Positions 18,711 to 30,382 of a stretch of 64,000 nucleotides of DNA are shown piece after piece. Numbering within the stretch: position 1 is the stretch's first letter; every line of letters begins with the position of its first letter. Origin of the DNA: Allobaculum sp. Allo2. Lineage in GTDB: Bacteria > Bacillota_I > Bacilli_A > Erysipelotrichales > Erysipelotrichaceae. The stretch lies in contig NZ_CP078088.1 in the NCBI RefSeq assembly GCF_022701175.1, forward strand, positions 930,001 through 994,000, written 5' to 3'. The notes under the pieces were generated by a model, which had not been told where the DNA came from, made no database searches, and was given only the letters and a program-made list of their open reading frames with translations. Made by a program: the position numbers and the translations under genes.

Positions 18711-20278
18711 ATGAAATCCAGAAAATTTTTAATTTCATCCGCGATTGCCCTTTCGACAATGCTCGGAACTGCAGCGCCGATGATGAATGCGATGCCGATC
18801 TCAGCAACGACAGTAACTGTCTCCAATTTTGCAGAGGGACATGCTTTTACGGCTTATCAGATTTTTACCGGTAAGCTGGAAGGCGACAAACTTGTGGACA
18901 TCGAGTGGGGAACCAGCGCTGATACAACAGAGCAAGCTGCAATTATTGCTGCATTAAAAGGAGACGATAGCCCGCTTTCGGCAGACAAAATTACAGCACT
19001 CGGAGACAACCCGAATGCTGCGGCTGTGGCTAACGCAATTGATGGTCTTAATGCAGAACAAAGCCTGGCACTTGCTAAATTACTGCATCCAATTCTGACC
19101 GAGAATGGAAAAGCAATTACATCCAACACAACTGACCTCACACCTGGCTACTATCTGATCAAAGATACAACAGCGGTTGATTCATCTGCCGATGACGTTA
19201 TTGGTTTGAGCATTCTCCAGGTCGCCAATACTGATGTAGTAATTACACCGAAAAACGCGAAACCAACCGTCGATAAAGAAGTTAGCGACAACGACAATCA
19301 TGATGAGAGCAATACAGCAGGCTGGGGGAAACGGCTGACCATGAAATTGGCGACACCTTCCAGTTCAGACTGACTGCTACAGTTGCACAGTATGCGGACA
19401 TCAAAAACTACGATTCTTATAAGCTGGTATTCCATGACACGCTGAGTGCTGGAATTGACTATGTCAGTGAAGGCAATCTGACTGCAGAGATGTTCGTTGG
19501 CGACAATACTACTGCAATTGAAGTACCAACAACTACTGCAAAGGATGGCCAGAATCTGACAGTAACTATCGATAACCTGAAAGCTCATTTGCCTGCGGAA
19601 ATTCAGGAGAATGACGCAATCAGCGTTGTTGTTACCTACAATGCCAAACTGAATGCGCACGCTATGGTTGCTGAAAGTGGCGTTTCTGGGCTCTATAACA
19701 ACAACAAGGTTTATCTGGAGTACTCCAACAATCCGAATGGGGAAGGAACAGGACAGACCAAAGAGGACTATGTATATGTCTTCACGTATAAACTGACCAA
19801 CACGAAGACAGATAACATGGGAAACACCCTTCAGGGAGCCGAGTTCGTTCTTAAGAAAGGCGATCGGTTTGCTGCATTCACTAACGGCATTTTTAGCGGC
19901 TGGTCGACAGCGCAGGACGACACAACGAAGCTCACATCTGGTGAAGATGGAACGTTCGTACTGACTGGTCTGGATGCAGGAACATACACCCTTGTCGAAA
20001 CGAAAGCTCCGGAAGGTTATAAGCTGGCTGCTGATACGACGATTACAATCACAGCCAGCCATAAAGAAGATGACGGCGGAGCTGCAGCGACAGTAACTTT
20101 ATCAGGCGAGAACCACGAAGGTGCTACGGTAGTTGACTCCAAAATCTCCAACCTGCCTGAAACCGGCGGCATGGGTACGACTCTGTTCTATGCAGCTGGC
20201 GGAATTCTTGCTGCTGGCGCAGTAATCGCACTGGCTGCAGGCAAGAAAGCAAAAAAGAAGAAGACTAATCTTCAATAA
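18711..20278 (+). CDS. LPETG-anchored backbone (major) pilin
   Basis: About 522 residues over one missing G near 19325 (GGGGG run). Signal peptide at ~1-32 (FLISSAIALSTMLGTAAP...). The middle has fimbrial-subunit character: a GYYLIKDTT turn at ~150, a D2-like isopeptide domain starting FQFRLTATVAQY and a SpaA/Cna-B domain near the C-terminus (GAEFVLKKGD ... GTYTLVETKAPEGYKL), whose E in ETKAPEGY is the classic isopeptide-catalysing motif. The sorting signal is LPETGG followed by a hydrophobic span and KKAKKKK. Sortase C would link these subunits covalently into a shaft. It is first in a cluster with sortase, small pilin and tip adhesin. Confidence 0.9.
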
Positions 20279-20307
20279 CCCACAGGATTCAGGGAGTCTG
20301 ACTTCCT

Positions 20308-20353
20308 GAGTCTGGAAAGCCTGGAAGAGTGATTTTCCAGGTTTTCCAGACTC
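20308..20353 (+). repeat. Long hairpin between pilin and sortase genes
   Basis: A 19-base arm GAGTCTGGAAAGCCTGGAA pairs with 20335-20353 with a single G-U wobble. There is no T run after it (it leads into CTCCAGAAAAGAGGAGG, the sortase RBS). It resembles an mRNA processing or stability hairpin that would raise pilin over sortase levels, or a weak attenuator. Confidence 0.6.
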
Positions 20354-20377
20354 TCCAGAAAAGAGGAGGAGACGGGT

Positions 20378-21226
20378 TTGAAGTTTTTAAGGAAACATCT
20401 AAGAACAATTCTGATTCTTGTCATTCTCATCGCCGGGCTTGGTCTTCTGGCCTATCCAAGTTTTTCAAACTGGTGGAACACCACGCTTGGATCGCATTCC
20501 ATTGCCCATTATGAGCAGGCGGTTGTGGAAACAGATGAAGAAGATTTGAAAGCCATGCGCGAACAGGCCAATGCCTATAATACGGATCTTTTAACAAGAG
20601 CAGACCGCTATCATCCAACCCCAGAACAGCATGCGCAGTACGGCGAACTGTTAAAAATCGGGGATTCAACGGTCATGGGTTCGATTTCGATCCCGCGAAT
20701 CAAGGTGAATCTTCCGATTTACCACGGAACTTCCGAAGACGTCCTGGCTGCAGGAGCCGGTCATCTGGAAGGTTCGTCTCTTCCGGTTGGCGGAACGGGA
20801 ACGCATGCGGTCATTACAGGGCATAGAGGCCTTCCTTCCGCAAAGCTGTTCACAGATCTGGATCAGCTGGAAGAAGGAGACCTTTTCGTTTTAAACGTTC
20901 TAGGCGAAAAACTGACGTACGCGGTGGACTCGATTCGAATCGTTTTGCCGGCTGAACTCGATCAGCTGACGATCGATCCGACGAAAGACCAGGTCACTCT
21001 GGTTACCTGCACTCCGTATGGAATCAACACGCACCGCATTTTAATCACGGGTCTGCGTACGGAAAACGTTGAGGAGTGGTCACTGGATCAGGAAGCGGGA
21101 ATGATCGACGAGAAAATCGTCGCCCTCTGGATCGGCGCCATTATTCTCGGGGTCCTGCTCATCGTGATGCTTATAAAGACAAGAAAGCCAAAGTCGAAGA
21201 AAGGAGAAGCCGATGACTCGATTTAA
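20378..21226 (+). CDS. srtC: Class C (pilus) sortase
   Basis: 282 residues, intact, TTG start at 20378 behind GAGGAGGAG. An N-terminal membrane segment (~8-26) and a second C-terminal one (IGAIILGVLLIVMLI) flank the catalytic domain, the layout of pilin-polymerising class C sortases. The active site is complete: His in VITGHRGL, Cys in TLVTCTPYG, Arg in THRILITG. It cleaves LPXTG-type signals between T and G and joins the threonine to a lysine of the next pilin. Its end overlaps the next small gene's ATG (21213). The long hairpin just upstream probably sets its level relative to the pilin. Confidence 0.94.
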   Translation: MKFLRKHLRTILILVILIAGLGLLAYPSFSNWWNTTLGSHSIAHYEQAVVETDEEDLKAMREQANAYNTDLLTRADRYHPTPEQHAQYGELLKIGDSTVMGSISIPRIKVNLPIYHGTSEDVLAAGAGHLEGSSLPVGGTGTHAVITGHRGLPSAKLFTDLDQLEEGDLFVLNVLGEKLTYAVDSIRIVLPAELDQLTIDPTKDQVTLVTCTPYGINTHRILITGLRTENVEEWSLDQEAGMIDEKIVALWIGAIILGVLLIVMLIKTRKPKSKKGEADDSI

Positions 21227-22011
21227 AAACTGTTTGGAATTGTTTTGACTCTCATGCTGATGGTGCCGATGACAGTTCGAGCCGCAGAAGAAATTGATCT
21301 GAGTCGAACAGGTTCTCTGCAGATGACGATTCACAAAGCCGATGGAACGCCAATCTCCGGCGGTTCCATGACGATCATTCCGGTGGCGGATATCGTTCTC
21401 GACGAAGAAACCAATCCAAAATTTCAACTGAATGAAACGTTTGCCGAAACGAATGCGGATCTTTCCAACCCGCAAAGAGAAGCGGTCATTGAATATCTGG
21501 AAGATTTCGTAAAGAAACACAAGATCGAGGGAACCACACAGACTGTGGATCGTAACGGCATCGCCAGCTTTGGCGAGTGTCCGTTAGGTCTGTATCTCGT
21601 AATGCAGAACGAAGCGTCTCCTGGCTACAAGCCCATCCGTTCGTTTTTAATTTCGGTTCCAAATTTCGATGAAGAAGAACAGACCTATACCTACGATGTA
21701 ATCGCCCTGCCGAAAATGAATACGGATATTGAGATTGACAGTTCTACATCGTCCTCGGATTCGTCTTCTTCCGAATCTTCTTCGAGTTCAACTTCATCGA
21801 GCATGAGCTCTTCAAACTCAGACGATTCATCGCATTCATCCAGTAAATCGACCAGCAATTCCATCAGCAGCTCAAACAGCGCACCCAGACCGAAAAAACG
21901 CCGCCAACAGGAGCGCAGACCGGAATGACGCTTTTTGAAAGCCTGTTTATTCTTTCCGGTCTTCTGCTGATCGGTCTGTATTTCCTGAAGCGAAAAGAAA
22001 CATCGAAATAA
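21213..22011 (+). CDS. Small Ser-rich surface pilin with unusual sorting signal
   Basis: About 265 residues over two missing bases near 21230 and 21893. ATG 21213 with AAGGAG lies inside the sortase end; after repair the start reads MTRFK-LFGIVLTLMLMVPMTVRA, a signal peptide. The globular part (~30-160) includes GLYLVMQNEASPGYKPIRSFLISVP, a SpaA/Cna-B-like fold. Then comes a long Ser/Asp stalk (~60 residues of SSS, SSES, SSNSD). After the second repair the C-terminus is KTPPTGAQTGM, a hydrophobic stretch and KRKETSK, so the sorting motif appears to be a PPTG-type variant, not LPXTG. It is probably a minor or anchor pilin. Confidence 0.75.
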
Positions 22012-22144
22012 ACGCGAAATAAGAACTACGCATAAAAATGAACCGGAGATCCTTCAGCCGACGAGCGGGTTTTCCACGCCGTCAGGCTTTCTGCAGGGAA
22101 ATCCGATTCACGGTTTTGAAGCAATTAAGAAATGGAGGAAGCGT

Positions 22145-25100
22145 ATGTCTGGAATGAAAAGATTCTTTCAGAAAAAACATCCGATTTTAATCCGAGTCCT
22201 TTCCATACTGACTCTTTTTGCGACTGCCTATACGCTGATTCTGCCTGCAACAGCCCTGGCAAGACCTCAGTACTACTGCGGTATGGAAAAACATGTACAC
22301 AGCGATACCTGCGAGGAGAACTGCACCCGGATTGAACACGAACATACACGACAATGCGAAGCCAACCTCGAGGCGGATGTGGAAGATGAATCCGTCTGGA
22401 CAGCGGCTTTTGCGGATGTAATGGCTGAGCCGTCTTCTTCTGGCAAAGCGGCAGCAATCGCTCTTTCGCAAGTTGGCTCACATGTAAGTTCATCTAACTT
22501 TCAGGTTCTTGAAGACGGCAGTGAAGCACCATATTCCCGATATGGAGCCTGGGAAGGAAATCCGTATACGACAAACCTTCAGGAAAGCTTCCTTCGTTTT
22601 GTCTACAGCTATGCCGGAGCAGATATGAGCAGCTTTGCCAGTCAGTCCGTCAAGGATTGGATGGATCCTCTTCTTGAGGGCGGCCTGCTGCGTTCGGCTG
22701 ACCAGGCATCGGAAGGCGATCTCGCCTTTGTCGAAGATGAGGGAAAACTGAAAGGCGCGGTTGTCATTAAAGGAAATGAAGAAGCGCTGGATGTTGTGGA
22801 AGCCGATGAGGGAGAGATCGTTTCCAAATCGGTAGCCAATGAACATGTCTATGGAACGGTTCGTGTTCTTTTAGATGCCGATCCCGCTGAAGCAGCTTCA
22901 ACAGATGCTTCCACGGAAGAAAGCGCAGCGTCAAAAAAGCGGAGAACGCAAATCCGGCTGCCGCAAATCAGGTCCTCTCTTACACACCTGCTCAAATTTC
23001 ACCGCAGGCTGACGAAACAGCAGAGTCCTGTCCTGCAGCCAAATTTCCAGAATCGAATCCGGAAGGAAATCTCGGCGACGAGGGATATAACGAACATCCG
23101 ACTGCAGCGAAGATTTATTATCGCTATCCTCAGAATTCAGGAAACACCCCGACCGAATGGACAGAAATTGAGCCGGATGACGATAACACGGAAAATGACA
23201 TTACGTACAAGATGAACGTCGAGTTCAAAATGGTCGTGAATTATGAAAATCTGAAATACACAACCATCGTGGACAACAATCATTCATTCTATTATTCGAT
23301 TCCTGCTTTCCTCCATTCCAATATGGCAGCAGAGGGAACGCCTCTCATGCACACCTTCGAAAGAGAAGATGGATCAACGAAGACAATCGAACTGGGAAGA
23401 CTTCATGCCTGTCCAACAGAAGATCATCTCCATATCGATTACAGCAACTATCTGGAACTGGAAGAAAATGATATTAAAACAGGTCAATTCGAATATTCGC
23501 TTTTAGCCAATCGAGAAGAAATCTGGGAAAACCCGAATCAGGAATACCAGATTGGAGATAAAAACTACACCTTTAAGTTTGATACCTTGTCCAGCTACAA
23601 CGATGTGACCGTCCACGATTTCAAAAAAGCAAAAATCCAGAAGGCGGCAATCACGAGAACTATTCCTATGACGAAGAGGGCAACACAATCATTCATTATC
23701 AGATCAGCTTTGTGACGGATGATCAGATTGCTCCCGATGCAATCGTCGATGACTGGTGGCCCAACTACAGCTCATGGAGCCAGAAATTTAAAGAAGGTTT
23801 TACCCCTTATGAAAATATTCAGTTTTTCTCCGTTGCAAGGGATGGAACCGCGACGGAGATTCCACAGGATCAGTACAGCTGCGTTCTGAGCCGGAATGGC
23901 TCCAGTGACCCGCTTGAACTTACGTATCACCCCGTAACGAATCCAAAAGAAACTGTAACGCATACGGTAGAAGGCGCACCGGCGCCGCGTGCAGGGTTTT
24001 ATCTAGGAACGCTGCAGCCCAATACGCAGTACAGACTGACTTATACCGCCAAATATTCGAAAAACGCGCTAAATCATGGTGTACAGGACATTCGAAACGA
24101 TTCACGCATTCGATTTGGTACGAGCGATGGCAGAGGCTATGACTGGGAAGATGACCGGCTTCAAAGCACGCTTACCGTTGGGAAATCCAATCTTGGACAG
24201 GAAACAAGGACGGATGACGACGGGAACCTCTACCTGACCTACAAACTCAGCGTCATTGCCGGCGAATACAACATGGATGACTGGCCTGTCGGCGTTGTCA
24301 CCGACTACATGAACTTTCAGGTGGACCATGTGGTGCAGCCTGGCTACTTGTCCTATGTCTCCATGGTGGACTGCCAGTCTTCATCCGATGACCAGAATTA
24401 CACCTCTATTCCTATAAATGAAGTAACTTTTACAGACCAGGATAATGGAACAATTCGCGAATACCGGATCCCAGCACCTGAAACCATGTCGAGGGGCCAG
24501 CGTTACTACATTAAATGCCAAATCCGGATTGACCGGGAACTGATGGTGAAAATGGCCACAGAGAATAAGGAACAGATGACGTATACCAACCTGGCGTATA
24601 CAGGCGACACGTACAGCAGCTCAGGACCGCATTCGGGAACCGTTTCTCAGAACATTCAGAAATCTGAGATTGTAACCAAAGCCAAGGGCGAAATGCTGAC
24701 AGAAAACACGCCGATGACCATGACCGGCGATGTTTACGATGCAGCGGGTCAGAAGACGAATGTCACTGAATTCACAGTTCCCATCCACTCCGTACAGTAC
24801 TCCATCAAAATCAACGAAGATGGAAAGGCAAATGTAGGATCGGCTGCTCTGACCGACGAGCTTTCCGTCAGCGGAACCATTTCCGATCAGTTCAGCTTTA
24901 CAGGCTATGCAGCTCTGAAAGTTTATGACGGCCGACAGGATCCTGGAAAAGAAGCGATGGGGACGATCTGGTTCAAACTGCCGGACGACCAGCAGAGTTT
25001 TCAGTTTGATCTTTCCAAATACAAGGCTTCAGTGGATGAGATAAAAGGGGCACACACACCGGAACACGCACTCAGCTACGAACTGATTTACTATGTTCGC

Positions 25101-27759
25101 GCGAAAGACGGTGCGGATAACCTGATGCTTACAAACGAACTGAATGGTTCCGTCGGCGTAGGCATTGGAGACAGTGTAGTCCCTGTGGAGCAGCACATTC
25201 ACGTTTCCCATCTGATCGTTACAAGTGAAGAACTGAGCGCGGTAAAACGCGGCGTCTCTTATCTCAGCACGCAGGAAGATCATGAGGCCAATGGTACATG
25301 GAAAGCCGGTCGACAAATCTGGCTGGTTGAGGTCAGCGGATCGACGATCAGCAAAGAATCAACCCTTTCGGATACCCTTACCAATCAGACGAATTTGTCG
25401 GGCGAGTACTTCACCCATTACGTACCAGGAGAATCCGTGATTGGTCTGTACAGAGGAACCCTTGAATTCGCGTTTGACGGCACCCAGAATATCGAGGGAG
25501 ATGTCAGTCATACCTCGACGAGCTATCCAGCAGGCAGCTTGCCTTCTTATACGTATCAGGATTTTTTAACTGCCTTTAACAGCCAGACAAGCCGGATTGA
25601 TGAAGATCTGTATACAGTGACGTATGCTTCCGATAATCGAACCGTAAACATCCGGTTTAAAGAGAACTATTCTTTAATCGATGAAAATGGAGATAAGCAG
25701 AAGCTGTATATTCTGCTCCAGTCCACGCCTGATGAAAATTCGTTCAACGGAGGGGAGCAGGATCTGATCTGGAAACGCAATCAGGCCAATATATCCACTG
25801 GAAATGGTTTTTCAGCCATTCAGGGAAATGAAACGAAAAAGCTGGCGGATGCGCAATATGGTTTCCGTTCGTACTACAGCATCCATAAAAGTGCCGGAAG
25901 CCGGTTCGCGTATCAGAACGGCGAGTTTAAAAGCTGGATGATTCAAATCTGAACAGTGTTCTTTCTCTATTCAATACAAATCTCAAGCCGATTCTGGATG
26001 AAAAGATTGCGGACGGCGAACTGTCGAATCATGAAATTTACGATGACTGGACCCTTCTTGTAAACAGACAGGGCGGTGATACAAATTCGAATACCCCTTA
26101 CTCTGGAACGTTCAAAATTGTGGATACGATTTCTGATAATGCAAGTTTCGTAGGAGCCTTCCTGGCGAATACTGGCGAAAATCAGCCGACCATCGACAGC
26201 ATTACCGTTGAAGGGCAGAAGGTAACGATTATTGTCAGCAACGTTAGTCCTCGCCAGGCTTTCACCATCCATTTGATTTCCAAGCTGAATGTGGACTGGG
26301 ATGAAGCGATCGCATCGGATTCTCGAATTTCCGTGGTGAACCATGTTGACCTGTATCATGACCAGAACCGAATTGGAGTCGACGAAGAGACGAAAAATAC
26401 GAAACTGTCCAATCCAATTTCGAAAGATTCCGCAACGCTGGTCGACGATACAACTGCACTTTCCGGGAAATCGACGATTGAATACTCGATTGATCTCAAT
26501 GAAAATCGACTGGATCTGATTGAGAGTGCAGATACCATCGATCTGCAGGATACGTATGATCCGGATGTCATTGAAATCATTCCAGATACGATTCAGGTCA
26601 CAGCAGATGGAGCAGCGTATACCGACTTTACGGTTGAATTCCGTAAAGAAGAAGGAACTGTCATCATTCGTAACCTTCCGGATCAGAAACGAATTCACAT
26701 TACGTATTCCGCTTCTCTTCAGGTTCCGCCTGGAGAAAATTCATTCTCCATCAGTAACAGCTGCACGTGGCTGGGCTATGGAAAAGACGCACCATCTTCT
26801 ACGTTTACCAAGTGGGCCACCAATACGATTGGCGGTACTTCATCGAGCGTGAACATCACCCCGAAAGTAACCCTGAAAAAGTCGACGCCAACAATGCCAC
26901 GCAGGGCCTTGCCGGAGCAACGTTTTCATTCACTGCGGGAACGGTGACGAATGGGGTGTTTAAAGCGAATGAAAATAACAGTTATTCTTTCACTGCCACT
27001 ACGGATTCGAACGGGCAGATTATCGCAAACGAAGCGCATGGAAATAAACTGGAGCCGAATATCTGGTACAAAGTGGAAGAAACGAGCGTACCGGCCGGAT
27101 ACGATCCGAATTCGATCGAAGATCCTCAATACTTCTATATTTATAAGGATTTACAGCATTTCCCGGCGGAAAACGAGCGCCCGAGAGAAGGGAGGGTGAA
27201 CATTTCCGAACTGAGTCCGGATAAGATTCTTTATCTGACTTTCACAAACAAGAAACCTGTCTTCTCAATCACGATTCGCAAATCGTTCTCTGAAGCCGGT
27301 CTTCTGCCAGGAAACTATACCTTTGGCGTTTATGACCGAGAATCCGATCCGAACGATGCATCACAGCAGCCGCTTAAGAAAGTGACCATTACGGTCACAC
27401 CGCAGGATGCTTCCGACTCGACGGAAAAGACAGCGGATGCGGTGATCGACAATCTGGAAATCCGGAACGATCCGTATTACGTGTATGAGCTCGGCGAAGA
27501 TGGCAAGCCCTGCCCTAAATACTGGACTTCTTCGGCAAACGACCAGCTTTTCGAAGTCATCTATCCGGCAAACGGCAATGGGGTCACGTATTCCAATGCG
27601 TCCGAGACGGATCGCAATGTGATCTTTGAAGTGCAGAACCATCCGATTTACGAACTTCCAGAGACTGGCGGTGTTGGTACGTCTATCTTCTATGCAGGCG
27701 GAAGTGCACTGGTTCTGAGTGCAGCCTGTCTTGTGCTGCTTCTTCGCCGCAAGGATTAA
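22145..27759 (+). CDS. Giant LPETG-anchored pilus tip adhesin
   Basis: One ~1,870-residue protein; four missing bases near 22938, 23643, 25938 and 26880 split it into five frames that join cleanly. The N-terminal signal region (~5-35) is followed by a Cys/His-rich segment (YYCGMEKHVHSDTCEENC), typical of large clostridial surface proteins. A CHAP-like domain (~95-200) aligns in GKAAAIALSQVG ... GAWEGNPY but has NLQESF where active ones have a WCA-type cysteine, so it is probably catalytically dead. Long beta-rich repeats follow, then SpaA/Cna-B-like domains near the end (ATFSFTAGTV ... YKVEETSVPAGYD). The C-terminus is LPETGGVGTS, a membrane span and RRKD. It is the best candidate for the pilus tip, mediating host or glycan attachment. 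Confidence 0.82.
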
Positions 27760-27813
27760 AATTCCAAATCACAAATCCAAAAGCAGACTTAAGAAACACC
27801 GTATTCAAAATCA

Positions 27814-27857
27814 ATCGCCCCGGATCGGCAATATCCTTCGATCCGGGGCGATTTTTA
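27814..27857 (+). terminator. Terminator of the pilus operon
   Basis: ATCGCCCCGGATCG pairs with CGATCCGGGGCGAT perfectly (14 bp), followed by TTTTTAT. The IS66 element begins 40 bases later. Confidence 0.92.
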
Positions 27858-27889
27858 TACGGAGTCGGTGAACAGTTTGAAAATTCTCC

Positions 27890-27897
27890 GTTTGTTT
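27890..27897. repeat. Target-site duplication, left copy (IS66 element)
   Basis: GTTTGTTT here and again at 30383-30390, directly flanking the terminal inverted repeats. Eight bases is the IS66 standard. Confidence 0.85.
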
Positions 27898-27932
27898 GTA
27901 AGTGTCAAACAATCGACGGGTATACGCGAGAC
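27898..27932. repeat. IS66 left terminal inverted repeat
   Basis: Begins GTAAGTGTCAAAC; matches the reverse complement of 30348-30382 at most positions. Confidence 0.85.
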
Positions 27933-27987
27933 TGAATATTAGATACGCTAAACGGGATCCCTTTCGAGATCCCGCTTGGCGTATTTT

Positions 27988-29827
27988 TTATTCTTCATCG
28001 TTTTCTTCATACTTCGGATCCGGTCCACGGTATCCAATTCGAAGATATTCAGGTAAATCCTTTGAATACGGCAGAAGTGACTTCAATACATCTACCGCGA
28101 TTTCATCGTCTTTGAACCATTTGAGTTCATCCAGAACGTACTCCATGTAGCGCTCTGGATTTAAGTCGTTCATTTCAGCCGATCGAAACAAAGTCATAAA
28201 CGCTGCGACGACTTCCGCACCTTTGATACTCTTCGTAGTCTGGAAGTTTTTGCGATTGATCACGAATGGCTTTACGGCTCTTTCTGCCACATTATTGTCG
28301 ATCGGATAATCACCGTCTTCCAGGTACCTTCCCAACGAGTTCGCTCGATCCATGAAGTACTTGGCTGCTCTGTAGGCGGTGCTTCTTTCCTCGAATCCAC
28401 TCTGAATCTCCATCATGACTCTTGTGAGTCTTTCAAAGCAGGGCTTTGAAAGTTCCTGCCGAACTTCGGTTCTCGCCTCGTGCGAGTAAGAAGCAACGTG
28501 GGATTCGATGTGGTAGAGCTTCCCGAACAGAGACAGGGCTGTGAGCAGAATCTGGAGACCCGGACTTGGTTCGGGTCTCTCTGTTTCGTCCAGCTGGGCT
28601 GCCGCTTCTGCGGCCTCTTCGTCGTTCTCCAGTGTGGTCTTTTCCCACTTCAGGACGTCTGCCTGATACTGCGCGAAGTCTGACCGGACTTTGATGGCTT
28701 CGAAGATCTTTCTTCTCGCATGGGCCATACAGTTGAGCTTTCTGCAGGGGCCATAGTAGTTGGCATATGCATAAAGCCCGTCTGTCATAAGGGCATGACG
28801 AAAAGAACCGCCAAGGAGGGCGATTACGAACTCCTGTTTCTTGTAAGGGAAAAACTTATAGACAGCCATCTGGTTCTCTTCATAGATTCCGCTGACGGCG
28901 ACAACCATAGAAGACTGTTTTCGATCTTTAACCTCCGTGCACTTTAAAACCGTCTCATCCATATGGACGACGTTACAGTTTGGGAGATCCTCAATCATTT
29001 GTTTTACGAGGGGCTTCAGATAAAGATCGTAAGTTTTTCCAGGATGTTGCCCATGGTCTGACGGCTGATCGGCAGTCCCGTGAGACTCAGGTGCTTTTCC
29101 TGACGATAGGCCGGGGTTCCCATTACGAACTTATCGTAGGCAATTCCCGCGACCATAGAGGAAGTTGCGACACTCTTGTCGATCAGTGCAGGCTCGTCAG
29201 GTTCGGCGGTGCGGATGATGGCTTTCCCGTTTTCATCCGTACACTTGTTTGGGCACGCGACTGTCTCACGCAGCACTTCTTCCAGCCTATAGCGAGCGGG
29301 AATCCGATGAATCCTATAGTGACGTTTCATTCCAACAGTTTTCATCTCACAGCCGCAAACTGGGCAAATGCGCTTTTCCCCTTCTACACTGAAGGTAGTG
29401 GTTTCTTTGACCGCTTCCTGCTTTCTGCACTTGGTGGAAGGTTTTTCTTGCTTCCTTCAACAGAACTGAGCTTTAAATCTTCAGCTTCTTTACGATAGCG
29501 GTCTCCCTCTTCCTGATATTTCGCAGCCCGGTTAAAACAAACATCGGCTTTCAGATCAAGCTGAGCCAGCTGTTTATTCAGAATATTGATATCTGGGCCG
29601 CCGTCCTCGTTTTCAGAGTAATCCAGTTTCAAGGGAACCATCTTTTCCGTAGAAGGACCAAAGCGGCCGCTTTTCACGGCTTTATTGATTTCTTTAGCGA
29701 AATAGAGATCCAGGTACATATCCTCAATAAATTTGTCTTTCTCTTCTTCCGTCATGGTGCTGATCTGATGATGAAGATCTTCGAGGAGCTCGTTGCGGAT
29801 TGTCTGGTAAGGGTTCGGCACATTCAT
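27988..29827 (-). CDS. tnpC: IS66 transposase TnpC (DDE)
   Basis: About 613 residues on the minus strand over two missing bases near 29445 and 29032. The N-terminal part is a charged helical region; next comes the IS66 zinc finger (ICPVCGCEMK) and a THxxxRRF-type region, then the DDE catalytic core: VVHMDETVLKC, DGLYAYANYYG and, near the C-terminus, DNNVAERAVKPFVINRKNF, where IS66 carries its final acidic residue. It catalyses strand transfer of the element. Both breaks fall in A-rich runs as elsewhere in the window, so the transposase may be intact in the organism. It is transcribed after tnpB. Confidence 0.9.
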
Positions 29828-29919
29828 GTATTAATTTTAACATATTTAGAGCGATAGATAAAGTAAATGGGATGATTTATCTTGATATTCCTTCAAGAAA
29901 ATCATCCTTTTAAATTGGT

Positions 29920-30306
29920 TTAAACATACTTATAAGTTCGTGGCAGAAATGCCGGCTGGGGAACAATCGACAGACCGGAAAGCAGAGAAGCCAGCTGCGA
30001 ACAGTCAATTCGCATGAAGTCGGACTGGTCAGTGCTGACAGGCCACTGAAGGGAAGATCTGGAGAGTCGCTTATAAACAAGCCAGAATCCATTTCCGTCA
30101 CGAAGGATACCTTTGATCTTGTTCTTCTGTCGATTAACGAAGAGAAAGAGGGATCCATCCAGCGGATCCAGAGCGAGAGGTCCTTGAACCAGGGAGACGT
30201 AACCGTCAATTCCTTTGCGAAGGTCAGCAGGCATCTGAGCCAGATAGATGTTTTTAACTTTGGAGAAATCGATACCGAGATCGATTGCAGGGATGATTGA
30301 TTCCAT
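29920..30306 (-). CDS. tnpB: IS66 accessory protein TnpB
   Basis: 128 residues, intact, minus strand, starting at 30306 with AAGGAGG upstream. The segment MPADLRKGIDGYVSLVQGPLALDPLDGSLFLFVNRQKNKIK is the IS66 Orf2 (TnpB) hallmark, followed by GFWLVYKRL. The protein is required with TnpC for transposition of IS66 elements but its biochemical role is not well defined; it is unrelated to the RNA-guided TnpB of IS200/IS605. No tnpA open frame precedes it before the element end at 30382. Confidence 0.93.
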   Translation of the reverse strand: MESIIPAIDLGIDFSKVKNIYLAQMPADLRKGIDGYVSLVQGPLALDPLDGSLFLFVNRQKNKIKGILRDGNGFWLVYKRLSRSSLQWPVSTDQSDFMRIDCSQLASLLSGLSIVPQPAFLPRTYKYV

Positions 30307-30347
30307 GAAAAAGCCTCCTTGAATAAAGGAATTATCCCAAGGAGGCG

Positions 30348-30382
30348 GTCGAGAAAATACCCGTCTTTTATTTGACGCTTAC
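30348..30382. repeat. IS66 right terminal inverted repeat
   Basis: Ends ...TTTGACGCTTAC at 30382; reverse complement of the left end with a few mismatches. Confidence 0.85.

Larger units (their letters stand above)
27898..30382. mobile_element. IS66-family insertion sequence (tnpB + tnpC, no tnpA seen)
   Basis: 2,485 bp bounded by imperfect terminal inverted repeats: the left end starts GTAAGTGTCAAA and the reverse complement of the right end starts GTAAGCGTCAAA; both then share GACGGGTAT, with good identity over ~35 bases. An exact 8-bp target duplication (GTTTGTTT) flanks it. Inside, on the minus strand, are tnpB and a frameshifted tnpC; the tnpA usually found first in classic IS66 is absent. 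The target is the gap between the pilus-operon terminator and the terminator of the large minus-strand gene, so no gene is broken. Confidence 0.92.
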
